From Lineus longissimus (Eukaryota > Nemertea > Pilidiophora > Heteronemertea > Lineidae), in contig NC_088318.1 in assembly GCF_910592395.1 (NCBI RefSeq), positions 2,356,001 through 2,420,000 of the forward strand: DNA of 64,000 nt, read 5' to 3'. Positions 47,410 through 57,177 of this stretch are shown piece by piece; within the stretch, counting starts at the first letter, position 1; each line of letters begins with the position of its first letter. The position numbers and the translations under genes are program-made. The notes below the pieces were generated by a model. That model was not told the DNA's origin. It saw only the letters and a list, made by a program, of their open reading frames with translations, and searched no databases.

Positions 47410-49840
47410 ATCCTAACAGTGGCACGTTTCTTAACTGCTAGGGCTATGAACTTGAAACTTTGTACACAGAATGCCCTAGGTCAGCTGACCTCTGACACTG
47501 ATTTTCGGTCCGATCTGATTCTCTGTTTGGCCACCAGGGGGCCAAATGTCGATATCTAAAAAGTGTGATATCTCGCTTATTAGTGACTTGTTTTCAATAA
47601 AACTTTTGTTGTAGGTACTCATAGCAAATATACATTTTATATTATACGGGTTTTTAATTTGACCTTGTTTTCAAGGTCGCAGAGGTCATATGGCGTAAAT
47701 TGGCCATTAGAGTGTAAACTATGGCACGTTTCTTAACCACTAAAGCTATGAACTTGAAACTTGGTACATATAACCCCCTATATCACATAGCCTCTGGCGC
47801 TGAATTTTGGTTCGATCTGATTCCTAACTTTGCCACCAGGGGGCCAAAAGTGGAAATCTAAAAAGTGTGATATCTCGCTTATAAGTGACTTGTTTTCGAT
47901 AAAATTCTTATGGTAGGTACTGTTTAGAAGAATACATCACATATTTTACGGGTTTTCAATTTGACCTACTTTTCAAGGTCACAGAAGTCATATGGCGTAA
48001 ATTGGCTGTTAGAGTGTAAACTATGGCACGTTTCTTAACCAGTAAAGCTATGAACTTGAAACTTGGTGCATATAACCCCCTACATCAGATAACGTCTGAT
48101 GTCGAATTTTGGCCTGATCTGATTCTTTATTCGGCCACCAGGGGGCCATAACGGAAAAAGGAAGAAGTGCAATATCTTGCCTATTTGAGTGAATTGTTTT
48201 CGATAAAATTTTATGGCAGGGACTCCTAGCAAGGATACATCACATTTCCTATGATTTTTGGATTTGACCTCCTTTTCTAGGTCACAGAGGTCAAATGGCG
48301 TAAATTGACCGTTCGAGTGTAACTATGGCACGTTTCTTAACTGCTAAAGCTATGAACTTGAAAGTTGGTACATGTAACCCCCTACATCAGATAATCTCTG
48401 ACACCGAATTTTGGCCTGATCTGATTCTTGATTTGGCCACCAGGGGGTCAAAACTGAAAAAGTAGGACGTGCAATATCTCGCTTATTAATGACTTTTTTT
48501 CGATGAATTTTTTATTGCAGGGACTCTTAGCAATCACACGATATTGATCTTGTTGATGTCATAGACAATTATTGGTTGGATCATAAACTTATATATACTG
48601 CCCTGTCTTATTACTTGACATCAATACACATCTAAAAAAAGTCTTCATGCCTGATTGTGTTCACCATATTCACCTCTAAACTAAGCATGATCCTGCCTAA
48701 TAAAAGATGTATACGGTGAGCACAATGGCCCCTGGCCGTTTCATTTTTAATCTGCCTTTGATACGGGCAGAATAACAATGATGTCTACCTCCTAAAAGGA
48801 TGACTTAAATAGAAATTGCATACTACAATGGAATAGGTAACAGACGGTAAAGTTATTACAAAACTGCCTGTATGAATCGTGCGATATGGATGTTAGGATT
48901 TGTGAATAATGGGTTCAATAGTTTTCTATTGACATGCTCCAGCTGGTACAGGATGACCGCAAAGCACCATAGTGTCCGATCAAAGACAAAATTATATCAT
49001 TTGTATACGCGATATCGCTCAATGCATAACTTGTTTTGTTGTCGTATTCGCAGTTAATCTGGCAAATGGAAGGGGTGACGGGTGTTTACATAAAACGCTG
49101 TTATCCCTGCTGCCTGCCTGAACAACTGCAAAAGTAATCACCATGATTTGTTATGCATGAACGAAATCGTGCACGAATAAAATGATTTTGTCTTTGATCG
49201 GAGATTGTGGGAAGACCCCACCACCGGCGCACTACAGTCGGAGTTTGTTGGGGTGGGCAAGAGGACAAGACTTCAGGCTAACCAAGCACCAAAATCACCT
49301 TTTCTCTTCGGCACTCGACGTTGACTGTAAAGTTGGTTTGTAAGTCATAAATACTGTGGGACTGTATAGACAGCTGCTAAGTAGGCAAGATGAAGTTACA
49401 GAAAGTCGCCAGTAGGGGTCTCTCGCATCTCACAGTATGTCGAAACTATTCAGGCTTGTATATACGAGGAATATATTTAGTGCTGAATCTAACATGACCC
49501 AGTGCCCTTACTGCATATATTTGTCACCCGAAGATGGCCAATTTAACTTCCCTGCTCCTGCCTATACCCCCCCCCCTCCTTCAAGAAAGATGAATATTTA
49601 CCTTCTTAATTTGAAAGGAGTATCCTCCGTGATATGGTTGAGTCCATGGATGGTACTAGCCTGCGTAAATTCATATAACACATCTTTCCAACGGACGGTA
49701 TCTTTCTTTTGAGTCTTTGGTGGTAAATCCATATTTTCCGGCTCGGACATTTTTGGGATCACTTTCCCGTCTTTGTAGACCACTTCCATCGCCGGGTATT
49801 GTGAAGTGTATCCCCGCGAATCTACAGGTCCAGAATTCAT
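23381..49840 (-). CDS. DEG/ENaC (ASIC-like) sodium channel subunit with a very large extracellular insertion (1015 aa, ten exons)
   Basis: Minus-strand exons: 49602-49840, 43159-43326, 38022-38234, 36461-36582, 35233-35414, 34498-34669, 31122-31178, 24327-26013, 23956-24047 and 23381-23496. They total 3048 nt and every junction is GT-AG and phase-consistent. An in-frame TAA lies 6 bases upstream of the ATG. In order: cytosolic N-terminus with the gating HG motif (STIHGLNHI, H65-G66); TM1 about 81-101 (IIWIILVIAGACLFVLQV); FPAITICNQNSFR (124-136); an extracellular His-rich stretch (156-168); CQWDGRPC and DHGACMTFNGG; GLRLRLNIEQYEYMSG, GAGIKILLHDQQEIP and AIPPG; YPYGRC; ICTLNQYLTC; CSCPIPC (394-400). 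About 530 mostly helical residues then follow with many N-glycosylation sequons. The end is FLRELSYEEIQQQKAYEL, then TM2 with SDIGGSLGLFIGASVLTLAE containing the G-A-S selectivity motif. Typical members have 500-650 residues. It should form a trimeric plasma-membrane cation channel; the gating ligand (peptide, acid or force) is unknown. Confidence 0.93.
26014..31121. other. 5.1-kb intron of the DEG/ENaC gene
   Basis: Bounded by the donor at 31121 (CTGG|gtaaatat on the minus strand) and the acceptor at 26014-26015 (cctcttcag). Open frames inside on either strand (for example 26580-27101 and 30296-30823 plus) lack family motifs and splice logic. A degenerate A-rich dispersed repeat lies around 27300-27490. 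Confidence 0.5.
31485..34550 (-). repeat. 73-bp minisatellite, about 42 units, copying a DEG/ENaC exon/5' splice-site junction
   Basis: The period is 73 bp (for example ACTCATG anchors at 31601 and 31674). The last unit at the right-hand end is the real exon (34498-34550). On the gene strand each unit has about 50 bases matching the exon end (GTCGAGATGTGTACATGAG, then CCCGCATCRCAATG), the donor G|gtaggtagagctgataag, and then restarts with gcatgtcagTGTCGAG. The intronic part (31485-34497) is about 41 copies and fills about 91 percent of the 3319-bp intron. Units differ by a handful of recurrent variants (cattgcgatg/cattgtgatg; cttatcagc/ctcatgagc), showing active homogenisation. Two internal units (near 33030 and 33470) resemble the exon-adjacent variant. 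Confidence 0.95.
34798..34863. repeat. two adjacent perfect palindromes
   Basis: 34798-34825 is a 13-bp-arm palindrome (GCTGGTAACATTT / AAATGTTACCAGC). 34824-34863 is a 17-bp-arm palindrome (GCCTTCATGTGTACAGA / TCTGTACACATGAAGGC) with a 6-base loop. Both lie in the DEG/ENaC intron between exons 34498-34669 and 35233-35414. They could be the ends of a tiny foldback element or a cruciform-forming site. Confidence 0.8.
39441..39970. mobile_element. possible MITE-like element with short inverted ends
   Basis: GCACGTACACCAC at 39446-39458 is mirrored by GTGGTGTACGCGC at 39954-39966, and related GCGTACACCA/GTGTACACCAC motifs recur inside (about 39514 and 39652). Target-site duplications were not found. 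It lies in the intron between DEG/ENaC exons 38022-38234 and 43159-43326. Confidence 0.3.
44080..44646. mobile_element. MITE with long terminal inverted repeats, copy 1
   Basis: It begins GCTGAAAGGGTGGATGTCG and ends with the complement CGACATCCACCCTTTCAGC. The inverted arms stretch over about 115 bp, including ACAATAAGCACCCTGGGTG and TAGACAAACAGCACCCAGC. The left inner part continues into sequence shared with copy 2; the central 150 bp differ between copies. No transposase and no clear target-site duplication. Located in the first DEG/ENaC intron. Confidence 0.75.
45454..46008. mobile_element. MITE with long terminal inverted repeats, copy 2
   Basis: Same terminal arms and same orientation-specific inner flanks (TCTCGCGCCGTGGTACTTGC on the left, GACACGTGACCTCCGTGAGC on the right) as the element at 44080-44646. 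Sequence identity in the shared parts is high, so transposition was fairly recent. The internal centre is different. No target-site duplication is evident. Confidence 0.75.
47178..47332. repeat. foldback with C-rich/G-rich arms
   Basis: GAGTTCAATAGCACCCCCCA at the left is complementary to the right end (GGGGGGGGCTATTGAGCTC). The inner arms CACTGACAACGCACGTAAAAT and ATTTTACGTGTGTTGTCAGTG also pair around a short centre. Between them are repeats of CCAACCCACC, whose other strand has G-tract potential. Confidence 0.7.
47377..47409 (+). repeat. (CGT)n microsatellite
   Basis: Eleven uninterrupted CGT triplets, directly before the 302-bp tandem repeats. Confidence 0.9.
47421..48530. repeat. 302-bp tandem satellite, about 3.7 copies, each with a CTCF-core-like motif
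   Basis: GGCACGTTTCTTAAC recurs at 47421, 47723, 48025 and 48327, exactly 302 bp apart. Each unit contains CCACCAGGGGGCC or a one-base variant (47531, 47833, 48135, 48437), TGATATCTCGCTTAT, TTTCAAGGTC and AGGTCATATGGCGTAAATTG. Units are diverged by roughly 10-20 percent by eye. Located in the first DEG/ENaC intron. Confidence 0.85.
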
Positions 49841-52800
49841 TATCACTTAAAAGTTGGTTAAATGGATATTCAGCAATGTCTCTGCCGAAATCTTGCATTA
49901 AATGTCAGATCAAACTCTGCTGAAGATTTCTTTAGCCTATATCACATACCACACGTGTATTGCAGTAATTTAACAGCGACGTATGAAGAAGGGCTCCATT
50001 ATTGAAAGGGCTTGTCGATGAAAAGCCGAAAATTGAAAAAGAAATTGGCAGCACAGGCAGCACGATTCCGCAAATTGGTAAATAGTTATGAAATCTTCCC
50101 AGAATGGTAACACTCCAAAGCCCATTGAGCATCAACCAGACAGCCACGTGTCGCAACGATCCGCGAGCCGGAAAGTGTGCTTGATTGCTGTAACTGAGCC
50201 ACCACGATGAAGATACACTCTTGGGTTTGATAATTTTACATGGTTCCGTTGAATGTATCAACTTATCCTCAATTAAACTCCGACAAAGTCCGACAAGGAC
50301 TATCCACGTTGAAGTACGCCTAAATGTTGCCGGCTACGTTCAAATAAGCCCTAACGGAGAATGTTTCCGAAATGGCTATACACCGCCCCCTAGCTGTTTG
50401 CTTTTCCTTGAGTTAGTAAATCCAGACGACCATATTCGCCAATGACGACTTTACTGGTGTTTACTGCCTCAGCGGGTCATGTGTCATTGGTGTATTGGCT
50501 TCTGCCATCTAACAGTGGTGTGACTGAATAAACTGCAGCGCTAGCAGATATGGATAGATAGATCTGCTCCCTAGCCTAATTTAACCAGGAAAAGCAACTT
50601 CGTCATCCCGCACAATCGCAATGCCGCAATCAACTAACTCATCAGTGGGTCGGTGACCTCGGTAATGGGTCATTTGTGTTTCAACGCATGCCATTCGGGA
50701 GGATGAATTCAAAACTAGTCGACAGTCAAAATACTGCGCTGATCCACTGTGTCTCTGATGACGCGAACTACCCACGAGCCGAACGTAACCAGGAAAAGCA
50801 ACCAGACACGAATGGCTGCCCCACGGGGTCAATGGCGTCGCTATGCGCTGCCAGATGTTGCTATGTCGGCGAACAAGACTGCCTGGTTTCACGGTTAGAA
50901 TTCTGGGCTATGTCACACAATCTTCGCTGAGTGGCACCGTCTGACAGAGGTGTTTGGATATGACGAATACCAGTCAGTATGTCATGTTCATTGCTGCACA
51001 AGGACGTATATGTACATGTATAGGCCGGTGTCATTGTCATGTACGCTGCCGCACAATGATTGAAAGAGAAAGTAGTTAGCACTTGCTATGTGCATTAATT
51101 TTCTATTTTCATGACCCACTAGATTTAGTACGATCCCCTTTAAAATGTCGCCTGTGGCTAGTCTGAGAACTATTATATATCATTTCCACTCATTTTCTCT
51201 CATTTCACACCACAATCGTACACCACTCTCCTAATTACAAAGTTTGAGCGCAAAATATTTTTAACATTCAGTCTTTTGCATTGGTTATGATACATTCCGT
51301 ACAGCTCCAATAGTTTTTTGCTGGTCTTTATTGATCTCTACATGTCTCCCATTATAATGATCAGAAAAACAATACTGAACTTTTCATCTGTTTTTAGATA
51401 TATATTCTTAAACCATTCTTGTTCAAGATTTCAATAGTAAAGTTATCAAAAGCTTTTATTGTGCTGCATGTACAATGCACATTGTTTGGAAGATAAAAAC
51501 CTGGCGCAGTATGAATGAGTTTCATTTTCTGAAGGCCACGACCACAACATCGCTCGTGATATTCGAACTGACATTCACACGAAGTTCTTCTGGTGTTCAG
51601 CTTATGGAAACTGTTCAAGCCGGCGAAGTAACCTCGCAGATATCTGAATTGAATATATTCGAAGGCGACAACGAGAAGTGTGATTTGCGTCTCGAGTGTA
51701 TTCTGCACCAGGATTCTGCTAAATTTCAAGAATATTTTGATTGATACGAAGTCGCCCGGTTTCTCCCATGGGACAGTACAACGAAAGTCCTCACGATTGT
51801 TCGAGAAATGTGAATTCAGAACAAAACTCTTTTGACCCAGCCCCCAGCTCCTGCCTACTAATACTATCCCTTTTAAAGTAACCGTTTACTTTCAGTATCA
51901 ACAACATGTCATACGTATCGAATACTCTGCAAACAGTGGAATGTGTTTTTGTTTCACATGTCTTCTTTCAAATGTATTATACTGAAATCAGTCACCAGGT
52001 GTATTGGCCTATTCTGAATATGCATGTCAAATGAAGGATTCAACCTTTACAAACCTCTTTCGCTTGCATCCTCAATTGATCTGATGATAAAGAAGATGAA
52101 ATTGCTGGAGATTCTTGCTTAGTAAGAGATACCGGATCATTGGTGCGTCTTATTTCTAGGAATCACAAGTATTTAGTCTGATATAATCCTAATTGGGTCA
52201 CGTTAGGATTTAATTAAATTACATTAATTCCAACTATTGTACACTTTCTCCAAAACGGTCATAGACGGCATCTGTGTTGAAATGAGGGTTAGTGTTTTCA
52301 CCAGATGTCGTGAAGAGTGTACGCTGAGGCCGTTTAAAAGATATTGGACCACATTGATAAACCTGGCGAGGGTCGCTAGCCTGAAGAGTTAAACGCAGTG
52401 CGCATTATCTTCGATCGGCTAGTACGGAGGACAAAAAAATGCCAGCATTTTCATAATCAAGCAAGTTGCCGTTCCAGCTCAACAACGGTTTAAAACGGAT
52501 TTCCTGCCACCCTCGCAAATCTCAAGTCCGAAATAGTCCAGTTAGGGCACTTCTACTACTTGGCATTTCGGTTTCAGAATTGCTTGCTTAGGCCAAAGCC
52601 ATATACCGGCTTACTGTCAGTTTATGCATCCGTGATTGCCCCAAGTTCATAGTTAGTCGAAGTGACCACTGGCCTGGATGATTCTGGGTGAGACCTTCAA
52701 CGTGGTTTTTGCTTGTGCGATTACAGAGTTGGTCATGATAGTTACCATTGCTGTCAAGAGGCACAGAAGCGGATGTTCATTTCATGTATTTTCCACTGTA

Positions 52801-53100
52801 CGGAAACTGTCAGCTTTACCTCCAAGTCTCTGTCATTGCCTGATCTTCTCGAATGCTTTTTACTGGTAAAAGTACCAGGTAGTATAAAACTGCGGAGTCA
52901 GGATGGTAAATCGTATATGTCCATGGTGGATAGGGAACTCAAGAATGCAATGAAAAGCAGAGACAGGTCAAGAGTGTAGTTCCAAGATACCTGCCGATAT
53001 TTGCTTTAAATTGCGTCCAACAGTAATTGATTTGAAAAGGTTGATAGAGCAACAGAGAATTGGTTAACAATTCGTTTGAATTTGTCTTACGAGCGTCCAC
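49841..53100. other. intergenic region between the channel gene and the PAN-like gene
   Basis: It contains the 5' flank of the DEG/ENaC gene (minus) and the unresolved 5' end of the plus-strand PAN-like gene. Small open frames (50581-50892 minus, 51394-51729 minus, 51475-51744 plus, 52713-52979 plus) carry no recognisable motif. A signal-peptide exon for the PAN-like gene should lie here, but I could not identify it. Confidence 0.45.
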
Positions 53101-53110
53101 TTCAAGTCCA

Positions 53111-54489
53111 ATGGCTACGAGTTTGCTATCAGTTGTCTACAGTAACCTCGTCAGTGACAAAGAAATCCTCCAGCCTGATCATGAAAATCTCCTGATAGTC
53201 CTGTTTTTCGAGTGTGCATTAATTTGCCTCCTAAACCGGAGATGCACCACAGTAAATATATGTCAGAATGGCGCCGTGTACAAGTGTCAACTGAGTAAGA
53301 AGAAGGGGACATGTATGGAGAAGGAGGAGGCGAAAGAGGGAAGAGGATGCCGGCTATTTCAGAAAAGGGTAAGTGTCAGAATCATCAGGAATGTCTCAAT
53401 TGCTCATTTATGGAGAAGACGTATTGCAGATGTTTCCTGGTAATTTATCAGTTTTACTTCACCTAGGCTTCAGCTGTACTGCGCTACCGCCTCAGTCATG
53501 TGGTCAAAATCGTTCCACCCGTTTATAGGCAACAAAATGTTAGAGCAACCCCCCATAAATATTTTGCCTGGATTGTAGTGTTGTATTTAGCAAGGTCAGG
53601 TTATCACAAGACTCTTGTTTACAGCAGAAGCACGAAAACTGCATACACTGTGCGTTATAGCGGGAATTGGTACAACCTACGAATTCGCCTTTTCTACGCC
53701 AGCTTATATGACCGGTTTGTGATATTGGTGACTGGGAATAAAAAAGCTGATGTAGAAGATCAGTGGATATTGTACGATTTGATAAAAGGTCAATTTTCAG
53801 GTAACATTCTTGTGCCTACCGATAATATTTGTTTTACGAAATTAAAGAAACGGTTTTTCATAACTATTGCAAGAGGTACCCTGTGTGCTTTTTCTTGTTA
53901 CGATGACTCCGTAACACATATCACTCTTTTTGATTATTTCATCAGGACAGAGGAGGCGAAGACCAATATGTACCTTGTGAACCAATCACAACCAATAAGA
54001 ATTGTGCGCAAAAGGATTGCATCATTCGTTAACGCCTTCGTATCTAAAACTGATCTTATTGACGTTATATGTGACAGAACGAAACGAATATGTTCTATAT
54101 TAATATATCGGAACGTAGCCGTACGTGCGAAATCTAAAACTAGCGTGGTGCGGAAGTTTGATTATCAAGGTTCTATCAGATATATCATTGGCAATCCATA
54201 TCATGGCCTTCAATTCGGTGTTTCAAGCACCTGTTCGATTTCACAGGGATTTGAGATTTTATGCAAAACCAGTGACGCGATCGATGGTCGTGTAAGGAGC
54301 CCGATAAAACCCTTACACTTAGACATTAGGCCTAAATTTGCCAATAAAAACGAGGCGTTTTGTGCCAAGGATATATTATCACTCAATAAGTTTGGAAACT
54401 TAGTGTACCTCCTTAAAGTGAAGGAGAGTAAAGACACAATCTCGCTTAAAACTGTTTACTATTATTCGGCACCAGAAGTTGGTTCATGA
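53111..54489 (+). CDS. PAN/apple-like Cys-rich domain protein with a novel C-terminal region (5' end unresolved)
   Basis: The exon ending at 53368 (AAAAGG|gtaagtg, phase 0) encodes FFECALICLLNRRC, TTVNICQNGAVYKCQLS and GTCMEKEEAKEGRGC. This Cys spacing resembles PAN/apple domains of secreted invertebrate proteins. It joins in phase to 53467-54489 (acceptor ttcacctag|GCTTCAG), which encodes 340 residues of unknown family rich in aromatics and beta-strand-like segments (YDRFVILVTG, DQWILYDLIKGQFSGNIL, TLCAFSCYDD). The left exon may start at the ATG 53111, or after an acceptor at 53142 (gtctacag|TAACC), in which case a signal-peptide exon is missing. The C-terminal region is homologous to the ORF at 54525-55615, so the locus arose by tandem duplication. 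Function unknown; probably extracellular. Confidence 0.55.
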
Positions 54490-54524
54490 CAAAATGCTGA
54501 AGACCACCAATGTTCTACTTCCAG

Positions 54525-55615
54525 TCCAGGCTACTCAGTAGTACAGTAATTCTTCAAGATGAGACTTCCAAAGCATTTAATGATCCAACTATGTTTCTAT
54601 TAAAGGTGCCATCCATATCGACATTCACTCCAATCAATAATATGAAACTTATTCCTCCAATACGTATTAAAAAAAAAATGTCGGTACATTTTATGACAAC
54701 AAATCTGATTTCATTATCAAATGGTTTGTGGATATTATTCTTCAACAGCGCACTGTTACCGTGTATGGGTGTAAATATAGAGAAAACTCATATGGGGTAC
54801 TGTATAAGTGTTCGTATCCATCGCACCCGTCTCTGAGCATAATTCCGAGTTACCCAGACAGGTTTTTGTACAAAACCTCTCTGATTTTTCTGAACTCGTC
54901 CACCGAACACGAATTGGAATATTCCCTCTATGATGTCACGAAATGTGAATTCACTGGCCGCATTCCTCTACCAAGATCGTACCCCTGTTCGAATTCTAAG
55001 AATAATCGCCCTCCGTTATCTCCATTGATAGCCGGTGGTGCAGCTGTTATCAGATGCTATCATGCAGATGGAAAAAAACAGTATGGCAAACTCTACACAT
55101 ATGTGAACATTACAGACAAGAACAAGTCCGTTATTCATTTACAATCAGGCGTTTCGTTCGAGAACGATGAGTATGACGAGTTCCTTACCAGAAACGGTGA
55201 GCTGGTTTTGTGCGCGGCCCTCACGACCACACCATTTTCGATAATTCACTACCGTCGAGTCGATAACGAACTACAGAAGATTCAGGCCGCTGTTGCTCGG
55301 ATGCCGATAGGATGTACCAGAATGTCCTGGAAATATTCGGTTGAACTGCAAACATTACTCTTTATCTGTTATACCAATCGGTACCCTGAGATCCAGGCGA
55401 ATATTATCCCCTGCCGCCCGAAAACCGCTCTTACTGGAGAGACACGTTTTCAAGTAACTGTCATCAATGTAAGACAGCCTATTAAAAAAGATCAAGGTTT
55501 CCACTTTCAGTTTCACGAAGATGGTTCATTGAAATTAACCAAAAAATCCAAGCAAAAGGTTGGTCGAAGAGAAAAAACGTATTTAACACATGTGATACAA
55601 TACGGTGTGAAGTAA
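54525..55615 (+). pseudogene. second copy of the large 3' exon, with a one-base homopolymer frameshift (alternative exon or pseudogene)
   Basis: A phase-0 acceptor (ctacttccag|TCC at 54525) starts a frame running into a run of ten A at 54669-54678. Beyond it the homologous protein continues in another frame from NVGTFYDNKSDFIIKWF to the TAA at 55613-55615. Eleven or eight A would restore continuity. Matches to the first copy include PPIRIKK.NV against PPVYRQQNV, YPDRFLYKTSLIF against LYDRFVILVTG, and YSLYDVTKCEFTGRIPLP against WILYDLIKGQFSGNILVP. No PAN exon of its own was found upstream. Because its acceptor phase equals that of the first copy, it could be an alternative last exon of the same gene. 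The frameshift may be an assembly error, a real defect or a slippery site. Confidence 0.55.
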
Positions 55616-55639
55616 TCGATATATATCACATTTTTACTC

Positions 55640-56530
55640 GAAAATAACACTTTACCTCATCCTTACTCACAGTGTACAACACTTTATTCCTCATCCTGAC
55701 ACCTAGTGTACAACACTTTATACCTCATCCTGACACCTAGTGTACAACACTTTATTCCTCATCCTGACACCTAGTGTACAACACTTTATTCCTCATCCTG
55801 ACACCTAGTGTACAACACTTTATACCTCATCCTGACACCTAGTGTACAACACTTTATACCTCATCCTGACACCTAGTGTACAACACTTTATACCTCATCC
55901 TGACACCTAGTGTACAACACTTTATACCTCATCCTGACACCTAGTGTACAACACTTTATACCTCATCCTGACACCTAGTGTACAACACTTTATACCTCAT
56001 CCTGACACCCAGTGTACAACACTTTATACCTCATCCTGACACCCAGTGTACAACACTTTATTCCTCATCCTGACACCTAGTGTACAACACTCCAACCTCA
56101 TCCTGACACCCAGTGTACAACACTATTCCTCATCCTGACACCTAGTGTACAACACTATTCCTCATCCTGACACCCAGTGTACAACACTCCAACCTCATCC
56201 TGACTCACGGTGTACAACACTTTATTCCTCATCCTGACACCTAGTGTACAACACTTTATTCCTCATCCTGACACCTAGTGTACAACACTTTATTCCTCAT
56301 CCTGACACCCAGTGTACAACACTCCAACCTCATCCTGACACCTAGTGTACAACACTATTCCTCATCCTAACACCCAGTGTACAACACTCCAACCTCATCC
56401 TGACACCTAGTGTACAACACTATTCCTCATCCTGACACCTAGTGTACAACACTTTATACCTCATCCTGACACCCAGTGTGCAACACTTTATACCTCATCC
56501 GGACACTGTACAACACTTAATACCTCATCC
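55640..56530 (+). repeat. 34-bp minisatellite, about 26 copies
   Basis: The unit is CTAGTGTACAACACTTTAT followed by WCCTCATCCTGACAC, with shortened variants (ACACTCCAACCTCATCC; ACACTATTCCTCATCC) and C[T/C]AGTGTACAAC alternation. It starts about 25 bp after the stop codon of the second PAN-locus exon copy, so it may be transcribed as 3' UTR. Confidence 0.92.
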
Positions 56531-56544
56531 TGAAACCCAGTCCC

Positions 56545-56990
56545 AAGTAAGAAAAATGGCGCCGGGCGCCGATGCCTATTGAATAAGAAGAACAGGGGGA
56601 CATGAATGGAAGAGGAGGAGACGAAGGCGGGACGGAGCGGCTTTTTCAGAAGAAAAGTAATAGAATGGTCCCATTTGATTGAAAAGACGCATTGCTAATG
56701 ATTCCTGGTAATTTTGTTAGTATAACTTCACCTAGTCCTCCGCTGCACTGCGCTCCAGCACTCATCATGTGGTCAAAGTCATTCCATCCGCTCTTAGGAA
56801 ACAAACCATGCCATCCCTCATAGATATGTTGATGGCCTTGTCGTGTAGTAATACAAAGTCGAAGAACGTTCGAACAATGTACACGTTTAAAACTTAAGCT
56901 ATACATATATTTTGACGATTTATATGATAAATGTATTTTAATAAAACAGCAGTTGATTAGTAGGTATTACGGTTTCTAAAATCGATTTGC
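56545..56990 (+). pseudogene. decayed third copy of the PAN-locus exon/intron segment
   Basis: Sequence from AAAATGGCGCCG (56558) through GGAAGAGGAGGAGACGAAGG, TTTTTCAGAAGAAAAGTAAT, CTTCACCTAG, CTGCACTGCGCTCCAGC and CATGTGGTCAAAGTCATTCC parallels 53269-53560 of the functional-looking copy. Stops interrupt the exon frame, the donor has decayed (AGGGTAAGTG became AAAAGTAATA) and similarity fades after about 56890. It is a relic of a further tandem duplication. Confidence 0.6.
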
Positions 56991-57015
56991 GAGTTGTTTG
57001 CGACGAAACGAAACA

Positions 57016-57177
57016 CAGTAGAACCTCTCTTAGCAGACACCTCTCGATTAAGGGCACTACTTTTGTTCCCAAAGTGGTTGTTTCCATTCAATTTGACCTC
57101 TCTAATCAGGACACCTCTCTATTAGGGACAGCACTTGTCAGTCCCGAGGGTGTCCTTCATATAGAGAGGTTCTACTG
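57016..57177. mobile_element. MITE, pogo/Tigger-like termini
   Basis: The 162-bp element starts CAGTAGAACCTCTCT and ends AGAGAGGTTCTACTG, with further internal pairing (GGACACCTCTC and related motifs). The termini resemble pogo/Tigger-type inverted repeats. TA target duplications are not evident. There is no coding capacity. Confidence 0.7.
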
